In this document: positions 34,735 through 43,543 of the stretch, piece by piece
How positions within the stretch are numbered: position 1 is the stretch's first letter
Layout of the letters: each line of letters opens with the position of its first letter
Source: Comamonas sp. KCTC 72670
GTDB lineage: Bacteria > Myxococcota > Myxococcia > Myxococcales > Myxococcaceae
DNA: 64,000 bases
Reading direction: 5' to 3'
Assembly: GCA_014656495.1 (NCBI GenBank)
Contig: BNCN01000008.1
Span: 248,001-312,000, forward strand
The notes under the pieces: generated by a model
Told to the model about the DNA's origin: nothing
Database searches by the model: none
What the model saw: the letters and a program-made list of their open reading frames with translations, nothing else
Program-made: the position numbers and the translations under genes

Positions 34735-35688
34735 ATGAGGACCGCCGCGTGGCTGCTGTCGGTGTACCTGGCCGGGGCCTTGTGCGCGTGCGCCACGTTT
34801 CCGGCCCGCATCCCGCCCGTGGCGCCGGAGGGCGCGACGTCCGCGGGGCCCTTCGTGCCCGAAGCTCGCGAGGCGTTCGAGGGCTGCGCCCCCGTGCCGG
34901 ACAGTGAACGCTCCCGGCTGTACCGCTGCGAGGGCCTCACCGTCTGGATGGCCGAACGTGACGGGATGACGCTCGAACAGGCGCTCGCCGAGGCCCAGGC
35001 CCGCGTCACCCAGCGGCTGGGGGCCGGCGTGACGTCCGTCGAGGATGCACTGCCGCTCGCGGGCAGGCCGTGGCCCGCGGTGCGCTTCGAGGCGTGTGCC
35101 GCGGGAGACTGCCGCGCGGGGGGCTACGTCGCCGCTGTCGCGGGCGAGCTGGACCGGGTGCGGCAGCTGGGCTGCGTGGCGCGAGCGAATGCCCGGCCGC
35201 TGCTGGCGCGCTGCGTGGAGTTGCTCGAGTACCTCGCGTCGAATGGCAATCCCGAGGGGGAGGCCCTGGGCGCGGACGCGCTGCTCGTCCCACCGCGCCT
35301 GCCATGGCGTGCGCTGGCGGTGCCTGACGGGTGCCAGCTCTCCGCGTCCACGGCGCGCTCGGGGCGCATCCGGTGCGCGGAGGCTTCGTTCCTGTGGAGC
35401 CTCTCCACGCCGGCCCAGGCGGAGGTGACGGCGCGGTGGCGCGCGCGGAGTGTGGAGGAGTTGTGGGAAGCGCTGCCCGGCGCGGGCGTGGTGGACGAGG
35501 TGCCCTGCCGCCTGGAGAATGTGGACACGCGGTGCTCGCGCTTCACCGTGCCGGCTCCGGAAGGGGCGCTCATCGTGTGGGCCGCCGCCGTGGATTGGGA
35601 GGAGTGGGCGCTCTTCGCCGCGTGCAGCCACCTCGCCTCCGAGGCGCCATACCCCGCCGTCTGCAACGGCGCTTTCACCCTGCCTTGA
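34735..35688 (+). CDS. Lipoprotein of unknown function
   Basis: A 317-residue protein with a signal peptide and lipobox (LAGALCAC, lipidated Cys near 17 or 19). The mature part has several paired Cys (EGCAPVPDSERSRLYRCEG, CAAGDCRAGG, VPCRLENVDTRCSRF) and alternates helices with strands. A sequence similar in shape appears twice (about 40-170 and 190-317), suggesting two related domains. I do not recognise the family. It ends 22 bases before the osmoprotectant transporter ATPase gene, so it may be cotranscribed with it, but it does not look like a substrate-binding protein. Confidence 0.75.
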   Translation: MRTAAWLLSVYLAGALCACATFPARIPPVAPEGATSAGPFVPEAREAFEGCAPVPDSERSRLYRCEGLTVWMAERDGMTLEQALAEAQARVTQRLGAGVTSVEDALPLAGRPWPAVRFEACAAGDCRAGGYVAAVAGELDRVRQLGCVARANARPLLARCVELLEYLASNGNPEGEALGADALLVPPRLPWRALAVPDGCQLSASTARSGRIRCAEASFLWSLSTPAQAEVTARWRARSVEELWEALPGAGVVDEVPCRLENVDTRCSRFTVPAPEGALIVWAAAVDWEEWALFAACSHLASEAPYPAVCNGAFTLP

Positions 35689-35710
35689 CGCTGACGAAGG
35701 ACGACACCCC

Positions 35711-36469
35711 GTGTACGAGCTTCAGGACGTCTCCAAATCCTTCGGGTCGATGCAGGCCTTGCATCCGCTCACCCTGAGGTTGCCCGCGGGGCGCACCACG
35801 GTGCTGCTCGGGCCCAGTGGTTGTGGCAAGTCCACGCTGCTCCGGTTGCTCAATGGCTTGCTGCCACCGGATACCGGCCGCGTGCTCTTCGATGGCAAGC
35901 CCCTGCCCGCGGCGGGGGACGCGTTGCTCGCCGTGCGGCACCGCGTGGGGTACGCGCTCCAGGGCGGCGGCCTGTTTCCGCACCTCACGGGTGAGGAGAA
36001 CGTCACCCTCATGGCGCACCACCTTCGCTGGCCCGCGGCGAAGCTGCGCGAGCGCTTGGATGCATTGGTCGAGCTGACGCGCTTCCCCACGGATGCCCTG
36101 GCGCGTTTCCCGTCGCAGCTCTCGGGAGGGCAGCGTCAGCGGGTGGCGCTCATGCGCGCGTTGATGTTGGACCCGGACGTGCTGCTGCTGGATGAGCCGC
36201 TGGGGGCGTTGGACCCGCTGGTGCGGCATGAGCTGCAAGGCGACCTGCGTGGCATCTTCGCGCGCCTGCGCAAGACGGTGGTGCTGGTGACGCACGATTT
36301 GGCGGAGGCGGGCTTCCTGGGGGACAGCATCCTCCTGATGCGCGAGGGGCGCGTGGTGCAGCAGGGGCGGCTCGCGGACTTGGAGTCGCGGCCCGCGGAT
36401 GACTTCGTGACGCGCTTCATCCAGGCGCAGCGGCCCCTCCCCGGTGGCGGAACGGAGGGCTCGGCGTGA
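35711..36469 (+). CDS. Osmoprotectant (glycine betaine/choline) ABC transporter ATPase
   Basis: The protein is 252 residues from GTG 35711, with AAGGA at 35697-35701. It has Walker A GPSGCGKST (34-42), the Q-loop (YALQGGGLFPHLTGEENV), the signature LSGGQRQR near 137, Walker B (LLLDEPLGALDPL) and the switch His (VTHDLAEA). It lacks the C-terminal CBS domains of OpuAA and is closest in shape to ATPases of the OpuC/YehX quaternary-amine systems. It powers the fused permease/binding protein encoded next, whose GTG start overlaps its stop (GTGA, 36466-36469). The pair would take up compatible solutes under osmotic stress. Confidence 0.9.
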   Translation: MYELQDVSKSFGSMQALHPLTLRLPAGRTTVLLGPSGCGKSTLLRLLNGLLPPDTGRVLFDGKPLPAAGDALLAVRHRVGYALQGGGLFPHLTGEENVTLMAHHLRWPAAKLRERLDALVELTRFPTDALARFPSQLSGGQRQRVALMRALMLDPDVLLLDEPLGALDPLVRHELQGDLRGIFARLRKTVVLVTHDLAEAGFLGDSILLMREGRVVQQGRLADLESRPADDFVTRFIQAQRPLPGGGTEGSA

Positions 36470-37980
36470 GGGCCTTCGTGGTGCTGTGTTGCCTGCTCGC
36501 GTGGGCCTGTGGCGGTTCCTCTGCCTCCGGAGGCGGCGCGCCCACCGTGCGCGTCGGGTCCAAGAAGTTCACCGAGTCCGTCATCTTGGGTGAAGCGGTG
36601 ACCCAGCTCGCGCGGAGCACGGGCGCGAAGGTGACGCACCGGCGGGAGCTGGGCGGCACGGCGGTGCTGTGGGAGGCGCTGCGCCGGGGCGAGCTCGACG
36701 TGTATCCCGAGTACACAGGCACGTTGCGGCAGGAGCTGTTGTCGGGCCGCCACCTGCCGGACGACGCGGCGCTGCGCGAGGCCCTGGCCGAGTCCGGGCT
36801 GCGGATGAGCGAGCCGCTGGGCTTCAACAACACCTATGCGCTGGGCATGAAGGAGGCGGAGGCGCAGCGGTTGGGCATTCGCCGCATCTCCGATTTGAAG
36901 GAGCACCCGGAGTTGCGCTTCGGTTTCAGCAACGAGTTCATGGACCGCGCGGATGGTTGGCCCGCGCTGAGGAGCCGTTACCAGCTTCCCCAGCGCGACG
37001 TGCGCGGCTTGGACCACGACCTGGCGTATCGAGGAATGGAGAGCGGAGCGCTCCAGCTCACGGACCTGTACTCCACGGACGCGGAGATTGTCGCGTACGG
37101 GCTGCGGGTGCTGGAGGACGACCTCGGCCACTTCCCCGCCTACGACGCCGTGCTGCTGTACCGCGACGACCTGGAGGCGCGAGCGCCCGACGCGCTGGCC
37201 GCGATGCTTCGCCTGGAGGGGCGCGTGTCTGAGGAGGACATGGTGAAGCTCAACGCGCAGGCGCGGCTGGAGCGCGTGCCGGAGGGCCGTGTGGCCGCGG
37301 ACTTCTTGAGCCGCGACTTGGGCGTCACCTCCGAGGTGCGCGGTGACGGGTGGGTGTCCCGCGTGTGGAAGCGCACGCGCGAACACCTGTTTCTCGTGGG
37401 CGTGTCCTTGCTGGCGGCAGTGCTGCTCGCGGTGCCGCTGGGCGTGGTGGCGGCGAGGCGGCCCCGGCTGGGCCGGGGCGTGCTGGGCCTGACGGGGGTC
37501 ATCCAGACCGTGCCGTCGCTGGCGTTGCTGGTGGTGATGATTCCGCTGCTGGGGATTGGCTCGCGCCCCGCGATTGCGGCGCTGTTTCTCTACAGCCTGC
37601 TACCCATCGTGCGGAACACGGCGGCCGGGCTGGCGGGAATCCCGTTGGAGGTCCGCGAGTCGGCGGAGGCCCTGGGGCTTCCCGCGAGGGCGCGGCTGTG
37701 GCGCATCGACCTGCCCATGGCCGCGCCGTCCATCCTCGCGGGCGTCCAGACGGCGGCGGTCATCAACGTGGGCACCGCCACGCTGGGCGCGCTCGTGGGG
37801 GCAGGGGGCTACGGACAGCCGATCCTCACCGGCATCCGGCTGGACGACGTGAGGCTCATCCTCGAAGGCGCTGTCCCCGCCGCGGCGCTGGCGCTGGTCG
37901 CCAGCGGCCTGTTCGACGGGGTGGAGCGACTCGTGGTGCCCAAGGGCTTGCGGCTGGGAGCGGCGTCGCGCTCACGCTGA
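36466..37980 (+). CDS. Fused substrate-binding protein and permease of the osmoprotectant transporter
   Basis: The protein is 504 residues from GTG 36466, overlapping the ATPase stop. It begins with a lipoprotein-type signal (LLAWACGG). Residues about 25-290 form an OpuAC-type binding domain (TVRVGSKKFTESVILGEAVT, GELDVYPEYTGTLRQ, NNTYALGM, LTDLYSTDAEI), with Tyr/Asp-rich ligand contacts. Residues about 305-495 form a permease with five or six helices and the EAA-type loop (NTAAGLAGIPLEVRESAEALG). Such fusions usually place the permease first; here the binding domain is N-terminal, so it must lie outside with the following helix crossing inward. The ATPase and this protein alone would make a complete importer. 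Confidence 0.9.
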   Translation: MRAFVVLCCLLAWACGGSSASGGGAPTVRVGSKKFTESVILGEAVTQLARSTGAKVTHRRELGGTAVLWEALRRGELDVYPEYTGTLRQELLSGRHLPDDAALREALAESGLRMSEPLGFNNTYALGMKEAEAQRLGIRRISDLKEHPELRFGFSNEFMDRADGWPALRSRYQLPQRDVRGLDHDLAYRGMESGALQLTDLYSTDAEIVAYGLRVLEDDLGHFPAYDAVLLYRDDLEARAPDALAAMLRLEGRVSEEDMVKLNAQARLERVPEGRVAADFLSRDLGVTSEVRGDGWVSRVWKRTREHLFLVGVSLLAAVLLAVPLGVVAARRPRLGRGVLGLTGVIQTVPSLALLVVMIPLLGIGSRPAIAALFLYSLLPIVRNTAAGLAGIPLEVRESAEALGLPARARLWRIDLPMAAPSILAGVQTAAVINVGTATLGALVGAGGYGQPILTGIRLDDVRLILEGAVPAAALALVASGLFDGVERLVVPKGLRLGAASRSR

Positions 37981-37987
37981 CCGCGTG

Positions 37988-38959
37988 TCAGACGGGCTCG
38001 GCGCTCGACGCAGGCGCCGTCTCGGGCACGAGCCGGGGCGCATCCGCAGCGAGGCCCGACGCGCACATCACCACCACGGACATCCACACGAAGTCCGCCA
38101 GCAGCAGGTGCACGAGCTGCATCCACACCGGCGCCAGCAGCAGCAGGTTCGTGACGCCCGCGCCCAGCTGCACGGCGTACAGCACGGTGATGGCCGACGC
38201 CGCGCGCCGCACGTCCTCCGACGGCCGCAGCCTCGCCACCCAGCGCGAGGCCACCACCAGGAACGCGCCCATCCCCACGGCCATCAACGGATGCAGCACG
38301 CGCAGCTTGATGAGGATGTGCGCCGTCTCGGACATGTCCTGGCGCAGGCCCTCCGCCAGCGTGGTGGAGGGGAAGAGCGTGTCGCCCAGCGCGGCGATGG
38401 CACCGCTGACGCCCAGCACCAGCAGCCCCAGGAGGCTCAGGCCCATCAGCGCGCCGGGCAGCCCCTGGCCGCGCAGGCTCAGGGCGGCCCGGCCCCGGGA
38501 GAACCAGATGACCAGCGTCTGCGCGCCCACCAGGAGGAAGGTGTTCACCAGGTGCACCCCCATCCAGAGGGCCCGGCCCACCGACGCGTTGTCCGCCACG
38601 TACTTCAGGAGGACGATGCCGGCGCCCACCAGCGCCTCCGTCACCATGAAGAACAGGGCCCAGGCCGCCGCGCTCCGCACCGGGTGGCCCTTGGCGTGGC
38701 CCCGGCGGGCCCAGACGTAGAGGGCCAGCGCCAGGATCATCACCAGGCCGCTCGTCAGCCGGTGGGTGTACTCGATGAGCGTCTGGACGCTGGGCTCGCG
38801 GGGGATGACCTCGCCGTTGCACACCGGCCAGTGGTCTCCACAGCCCGCGCCGGAGCCCGTGGCGCGCACGAAGGCCCCCCACAGAATCACGACCAGCGTG
38901 AAGGCGAGCACCCCCAGGCTGAAGGCCTGGAACCGGCGGGACGAGGCAGCGTGGGTCAT
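37988..38959 (-). CDS. ctaA: Heme A synthase (COX15/CtaA family)
   Basis: The protein is 323 residues from ATG 38959, where the membrane protein begins (MTHAASSRRFQAFSLGVLAF); the open frame upstream has no features. Eight membrane helices are predicted. The heme-ligand histidines sit in conserved blocks: EYTHRLTSG, WMGVHLVNTFLL, LRVLHPLMAVGM and LVHLLLADFVWM. An acidic or Cys-containing loop near the N-terminus (GSGAGCGDHWPVCNGEVIP) carries the Cys pair seen in one class of the family. The enzyme oxidises the C8 methyl of heme O to give heme A for aa3-type oxidase. ctaB and oxidase genes are not in the window. It is convergent with the transporter gene. Confidence 0.92.
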   Translation of the reverse strand: MTHAASSRRFQAFSLGVLAFTLVVILWGAFVRATGSGAGCGDHWPVCNGEVIPREPSVQTLIEYTHRLTSGLVMILALALYVWARRGHAKGHPVRSAAAWALFFMVTEALVGAGIVLLKYVADNASVGRALWMGVHLVNTFLLVGAQTLVIWFSRGRAALSLRGQGLPGALMGLSLLGLLVLGVSGAIAALGDTLFPSTTLAEGLRQDMSETAHILIKLRVLHPLMAVGMGAFLVVASRWVARLRPSEDVRRAASAITVLYAVQLGAGVTNLLLLAPVWMQLVHLLLADFVWMSVVVMCASGLAADAPRLVPETAPASSAEPV

Positions 38960-39411
38960 CGGCCTCCCCCTTAACCCACTTCCCTCCGGTGCGCTGTCCC
39001 ACACCGCCCCTGCCGGCTCACCCCGGCCATCAGCGAGGCTGCTCGGCCCCTGGGTAGGACACATCCAGTGTATCCGGAATGATTCAGATGGATGCCGTGC
39101 TGCACCCATTGGATATGCCCGGCCCCTGGACGGGCGCGCGGATGATTTCCATTTGAGTCAATCGCCCTCCCGGGCACTGGCACGCCAGGTGCTTAACACC
39201 CAGGACAGTGCATCCGGCGCTTCGCGGGCGCCCAGCACGGACCTTTCACATGGAGGCCGCTTCGGTGGCCTCGGCACCCCGGGCCGGAGTTTCCCCCCTC
39301 TCCGTCCCGCGGGTGTGTTCTTCCAGGGGCACCGTCCTCTGGAGCCGCTTCCCACAGGGGTGTGGGGAAACAGGGCGGGGCGCATCGCGGGTTGAGGACA
39401 CTCCTCTGCCT
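38960..39411. other. Intergenic region upstream of ctaA
   Basis: About 450 bases between the start of ctaA and the stop of the sigma-54 activator gene, both on the minus strand. It presumably holds the ctaA promoter. Apart from the inverted repeat at 39380-39427 I see no gene or RNA. Confidence 0.5.
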
Positions 39412-39427
39412 TCAGCCCGCGATGCGC
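39380..39427. repeat. 12-bp inverted repeat spanning the end of the sigma-54 activator gene
   Basis: GCGCATCGCGGG (39380-39391) is perfectly complementary to CCCGCGATGCGC (39416-39427). The right arm lies inside the last codons of the minus-strand gene. The 24-base loop holds a second small hairpin (GAGGA/TCCTC). It may be a terminator without a T-run or a protein-binding site. Confidence 0.6.
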
Positions 39428-42351
39428 ATCTGCTCCGCCCCCAGCACCGAGGGGAAGGGCCCGTAGGCCATCGACCGCTCAATCACGTTGCGCAGCTCGC
39501 GCACGTTCCCGGGCCACGGGTGGGCCATCAGCGCCGCGATGGCGTCCGGCCCCAGCCGCGGAGGCTCCATTCCCTGGGGCGTGAGCTGCCGGACGAAGTG
39601 TCGGGCGAGCGCCACCACGTCCTCGCGCCGCTCCCGCAGCGGGGGCACGCGCACCGGCACCACCTGGAGGCGGTAGTAGAGGTCCTCGCGGAAGCGGCCC
39701 TCGCGCACCAGCTGGCTCAAGTCCCGGTGCGTGGCCGCCACCACCCGCACGTCCACCTCCACGGGCCGCGTCTCTCCCAGGGGGAAGACCTCGCCGTTCT
39801 CGAGGAAGCGCAGGAGCTTGGGCTGGACCTCCAGGGGCAGCTCGCCAATCTCGTCCAGGAAGAGCGTGCCGCCGTGCGCGGCGCGGATGACGCCCGGGTG
39901 GTCCGTGGCCGCGCCGGTGTACGCGCCGCGCCGGTGGCCGAAGAGCTGGCCTTCGAAGAGGTCCCGGGGCACGGCGGCGCAGTTGAAGGCCACGTAGGGC
40001 TGCTGCGAGCGGGCGGACAGGGCGTGGAGCGCGCGAGCGACCAGCTCCTTTCCGGCGCCGGACTCACCGGTGACGATGACGGTGGCGCGGCTGGAGGACA
40101 GGCTCGCCAGGTCGGCGCGAAGCCGCTTCATGGCGGGGGACGCGGCGATGAAGCCCGGCACCTCCGCGTCGCGGGTGTCCTCGCCGCTGGCCGTGTCGGC
40201 GGGCAGGTCCGTCCGCGCGAAGCCCCGCAGGGTGGCGACCTCCATCGCGAAGCCGCCCAGCCGGGACAGCGCGGTCAGCAGCGCGCGGCCATCCGGCGGC
40301 AACGTGCCCACGACGCCCAGCCGGAGCCGCCGGCCACAGCCGTCACCAAACTCGACTGACTCGGTGGCCGGCACGGAGGCGTCTCCCGCCAGCGGCGTGG
40401 CGTGGCCTTGTGAATCCAGCTCCTCCAGCCGGGGGGCGCCCTGGGGGAACAGGCCCTCCACCACCGCCAGCAGCTCGCGCTGGATGAGGGGGGCGCCCAT
40501 GCCGCGCACGGACAGCCGCTCGAAGGGGACGACCAGCGCCTCCGCGCCCAGCCGCCGCCCTTCGCGGGTGGCGGCCGCGTCGACGCCCGCGGAGGGCTCG
40601 TGGGCCACGTAGTGGACGAAGTGCTGCTGGTGGACCGCCATGCCCACGCGGTGCAGCTCCGCCTCGCTGGCGGCCAGCAGCTCGCCCGCGGCGGGGTCGC
40701 CGTCCATGCGCGCCAGCAGCGCCAGCAGGTGGCGGGTGTAGACGGCCATGCACAGGTCGCCCGTGAGGCTGAACGTGCCCAGGGACGCCTGGAGCAGCTC
40801 CCGGGCCTCGGCGGTGCGGCCATCCAGCACGTGCAGCAGCGCCTCGAAGCGGTGGAGCAGGGCGGAGTGCCACGCCGACGGCATGCGCTCCAGGAAGGCG
40901 CGCGCCCGCCGCAGCAGCACGCGGCCCTCGTCGCGCTGGCACGCGTAGACGCGCGCGTACGTCTCGTACAGCAGGCACTCGCGGCGCAGGTAGGGCCAGC
41001 CGCCCAGCTCCAGGACGCGCTGACCGGCGGCGGCGAAGCCCTCGGCGGCGCGGAGCGCGCGGCCCTCGGCGAGGTCCGCGAGCGACTCCGCGAACTGGGC
41101 ATACGCGCCCGTGAGGGCCCGCTGGATGGTGCCGTCGTACGCCGACAGGTGCCGGGCCAGCCGGCGCAGGCCGGAGTAGCGGCCCGTGAGCAGGTACAGC
41201 CGCGCGCGCGTCACCGTCAGGTAGAGCGGCGTCCAGCGCAGCTCCTCCACCACCGCGTCCGCCTCGTCCAGCACCGTCTCGGCTTCGGTGAAGCGCGCCA
41301 GCCGCAGCAGCGCCTCGGCCTCCGCGCGCGCGGCGAAGATGAAGGAGAAGCCCCGGGCCATGCGCCCGCCGTACGCGGCCTCTCGCGCGCGGCGCACCAA
41401 CTGGAGCGCCTCCGATGGCTCGCAGGCTTCTTCCAACCTGCGCTGGGCGAGGAAGGCCAGGTTGCGCGCCTCCAGGAAGGCGTAGCCCATGCGCGCCGCG
41501 CCCTGCGCCACCTCGCGGAAGCGGCGCGTGGCCACCGTGGCCTCGCCGCGAAGGGCCGCTTCGTGAGCGCAGGCGTCCTCGGCCATCAGCCGCAGGGCCG
41601 GGTCCTTCACACCCACCAGCGCCTCGTCGAGCCGCCCGGAGCCGTGGGTGATGCGCTCCGCCTCGCCCAGGTAGAAGCCGCAGGCCACCTCGGCCATGCG
41701 CAGCTGGCAGCGCACCTCCGGGTCGTCGTGGTTGGCCAGCAGCGCCTCCGCGCGCGCCACGCACGCGGCGGACTTGTTCGCGTCGAACAGCTTGCCGTCC
41801 GGGGACGCGTAGAGGTTCGCCGCCATGGCCAGCACGCGCAGCTCCACCTCTTCCGGGAGGAGGCCCGCGTCCGCGGTGGCCAGGTGCGGCAGCAGCGTGG
41901 TGAAGGCGCCCCGGCTGTCCTCGCGGCCCCAGCGCTGCAGATACGCGAGCCCCACCGACGCCATCGCCCGGCCACCGGGAGTCCGCAGCACGCCCGAGGC
42001 CAGCAGCGACAGCAGGTCCTCCTCGGCGGCGCGCCACTCCGCGCGGGTCAGATGGGTGACACAGGGGAGGATGCGCGCCAGCTCCTCGGGGTGCAGCTCC
42101 TGCCGCTTCGACGAGGTGACAGTGGGGGAGGGCGCGCCGCCACGGGCCGCGAGCTGACGGAGCGCGACGGCCACGCGGCCACGGGGACGGCGGGCCTGGG
42201 GGGCCTCGCTCGGCAGCTCCCAGCGATAGACGGTGAGGGGGGTGACGCCCAGCAGGCGAGCGAAGGCCGCGCGGCTCTGCTCACCGCGCAACGCGCGGAT
42301 GGTCTCGGGTTCCCACCCGGCGCTCTCCCCCTTCTCCCCTGGTAACTCCAC
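39412..42351 (-). CDS. Sigma-54-type AAA+ activator with N-terminal HTH and no C-terminal HTH
   Basis: The protein is 979 residues from GTG 42351, which has AAGGGGG 8-9 bases upstream; ATG 42453 is the alternative. Residues about 13-46 read as an XRE-like helix-turn-helix (AFARLLGVTPLTVYRWE). A long helical region (about 75-560) looks like TPR-type repeats, and a GAF-like stretch precedes the AAA+ domain. That domain has Walker A TGESGAGKE (762-769), the sigma-54 contact loop as GAYTGA (809-814, usually GAFTGA), Walker B GGTLFLDEIGELP, RFREDLYYRL and WPGNVRELRN. The chain stops about 20 residues after that block, so the usual C-terminal Fis-type HTH is absent and DNA binding probably moved to the N-terminus. 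The target genes are unknown. Confidence 0.85.
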   Translation of the reverse strand: MELPGEKGESAGWEPETIRALRGEQSRAAFARLLGVTPLTVYRWELPSEAPQARRPRGRVAVALRQLAARGGAPSPTVTSSKRQELHPEELARILPCVTHLTRAEWRAAEEDLLSLLASGVLRTPGGRAMASVGLAYLQRWGREDSRGAFTTLLPHLATADAGLLPEEVELRVLAMAANLYASPDGKLFDANKSAACVARAEALLANHDDPEVRCQLRMAEVACGFYLGEAERITHGSGRLDEALVGVKDPALRLMAEDACAHEAALRGEATVATRRFREVAQGAARMGYAFLEARNLAFLAQRRLEEACEPSEALQLVRRAREAAYGGRMARGFSFIFAARAEAEALLRLARFTEAETVLDEADAVVEELRWTPLYLTVTRARLYLLTGRYSGLRRLARHLSAYDGTIQRALTGAYAQFAESLADLAEGRALRAAEGFAAAGQRVLELGGWPYLRRECLLYETYARVYACQRDEGRVLLRRARAFLERMPSAWHSALLHRFEALLHVLDGRTAEARELLQASLGTFSLTGDLCMAVYTRHLLALLARMDGDPAAGELLAASEAELHRVGMAVHQQHFVHYVAHEPSAGVDAAATREGRRLGAEALVVPFERLSVRGMGAPLIQRELLAVVEGLFPQGAPRLEELDSQGHATPLAGDASVPATESVEFGDGCGRRLRLGVVGTLPPDGRALLTALSRLGGFAMEVATLRGFARTDLPADTASGEDTRDAEVPGFIAASPAMKRLRADLASLSSSRATVIVTGESGAGKELVARALHALSARSQQPYVAFNCAAVPRDLFEGQLFGHRRGAYTGAATDHPGVIRAAHGGTLFLDEIGELPLEVQPKLLRFLENGEVFPLGETRPVEVDVRVVAATHRDLSQLVREGRFREDLYYRLQVVPVRVPPLRERREDVVALARHFVRQLTPQGMEPPRLGPDAIAALMAHPWPGNVRELRNVIERSMAYGPFPSVLGAEQMRIAG

Positions 42352-42519
42352 GGCACCTGCCCCCTTTTGCGCCCCCCGACGGCGCACATTCTCTACGGAG
42401 TTTCCCTGGGCGAATGCAAACGGTTGAGCATTTCCATTTCTTACGGACTGCATATTCAGCAGGCGGCGAATGGTGCGGTTGCCCTCCCAGGGAGGAAGTG
42501 TCGTCGTTATCGTCACTCC
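42352..42519. promoter_or_regulatory. Low-GC divergent promoter region
   Basis: Bases 42395-42470 are clearly richer in A/T than their surroundings and lie between two divergent genes. No sigma-54 GG-N10-GC element or clean -35/-10 pair is visible. Confidence 0.4.
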
Positions 42520-43521
42520 GTGCCCCGCGGACGTTCTCAACCACCGGTTTCCACACCCACGCGCCTCCAACATGAACGCCTGCTCAGGTTGGAGGACGCG
42601 CTGTCGGAGGGCCGCGCGCGCGAGGACGCGGCGGTGGAGGCCTGGGTGCGCCGCACCGGGCAGATGCCGCCCCGGAAGATTCGCCGCAAGTGGGAGAAGC
42701 AGTGGCGGCGGGAGGCCAGGCGCGAGGCCCGCCGCGACGAGCAGGCGGTCCGCTCCAACCGCTCTCGCAACCCCGGACGGGGCGCCGCGTACATCGCCAT
42801 CGCGATAACCTGCGTGCTCATGGCGCTGGGGCAGCCCCGGCGGCTGTGGTGGCTCGCCTTCGTGGCTTTGGGGCTCTTCCTCGCGTCGGTGAAGCACCTG
42901 GAGCGGCCCCGCCGCGACGAGGCGCGCGCGGGCGAGGCCGAGCCTCCGCCGCGGACGCCCGCGGGCGCGGCGGACGAGGACCCCCGGGTGGCGAAGGTGG
43001 ACGCCCTCTGCGCCCGGCTGATGGAGGCCCTGCGAGACGGGCCGCCGGTGCTGCGCGAGGTGGTGCACGCGCCCGAGCGCACGGTGGAGGCCCTTCGGCA
43101 GGGGTGTCACGCGCTGGTGCGCCGCGAGCGGGAGCTGCGCGCGCTGGCGCCCGCGGGGGAGTTCCAGCGGCTTTCGGAGGAGCGCGAGGCGCTGGCGGCG
43201 CGCGTGGGCGCGGAGGCGGACGCGGTGGTGAAGGAGCGGCTGGCCGGAGCGCTGGCCGCGCTGGATGCGCAGCGGCACCAGCGCGCGGAGCTCGCCACCG
43301 CGGCGGCGCGGCTGGAGGCCGAACACACGCGCCTCTACTACACGCTGGAGGGCCTCTATGCGCAGGTGCTGCGCGTGCGCTCGGCGGACACCGTGGACGA
43401 GGACATCGCGGGCCAGGGCCTCCGCCGGAGCGTGGAGCAGTTGGGCGCGGAGGTGGAGGCGGTGACGCAGGCGTTGGAGGAGGTCCACGGCGCGCCCGGT
43501 GGCCGCGTGCGGACGCGGTAG
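42520..43521 (+). CDS. Membrane protein with long coiled coil, function unknown
   Basis: The protein is 333 residues if begun at GTG 42520; no ATG lies near, and no good ribosome site is seen, so the start is uncertain. The N-terminus is basic and helical (RKIRRKWEKQWRREARREAR). Two closely spaced hydrophobic helices (about 96-130, AYIAIAITCVLMALG and LWWLAFVALGLFLASV) form a hairpin in the membrane. The remainder (about 150-333) is a charged, Ala/Glu/Arg-rich coiled coil. I recognise no family; the layout resembles 2TM cytosolic scaffold proteins such as XpaC-like ones. It diverges from the sigma-54 activator gene. Confidence 0.7.
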   Translation: MPRGRSQPPVSTPTRLQHERLLRLEDALSEGRAREDAAVEAWVRRTGQMPPRKIRRKWEKQWRREARREARRDEQAVRSNRSRNPGRGAAYIAIAITCVLMALGQPRRLWWLAFVALGLFLASVKHLERPRRDEARAGEAEPPPRTPAGAADEDPRVAKVDALCARLMEALRDGPPVLREVVHAPERTVEALRQGCHALVRRERELRALAPAGEFQRLSEEREALAARVGAEADAVVKERLAGALAALDAQRHQRAELATAAARLEAEHTRLYYTLEGLYAQVLRVRSADTVDEDIAGQGLRRSVEQLGAEVEAVTQALEEVHGAPGGRVRTR

Positions 43522-43543
43522 CGCGGCTTCGCCGTGGACGGCG

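Noticed and set aside
42395-42470. Sigma-54 promoter upstream of the sigma-54 activator
   Set aside because: A TTTGCA is present but no GG occurs 10 bases before its GC.
42352-43488. 345-residue N-terminal extension of the sigma-54 activator frame
   Set aside because: It overlaps the divergent membrane/coiled-coil gene in antisense and crosses an AT-rich promoter region; composition is shadow-like.
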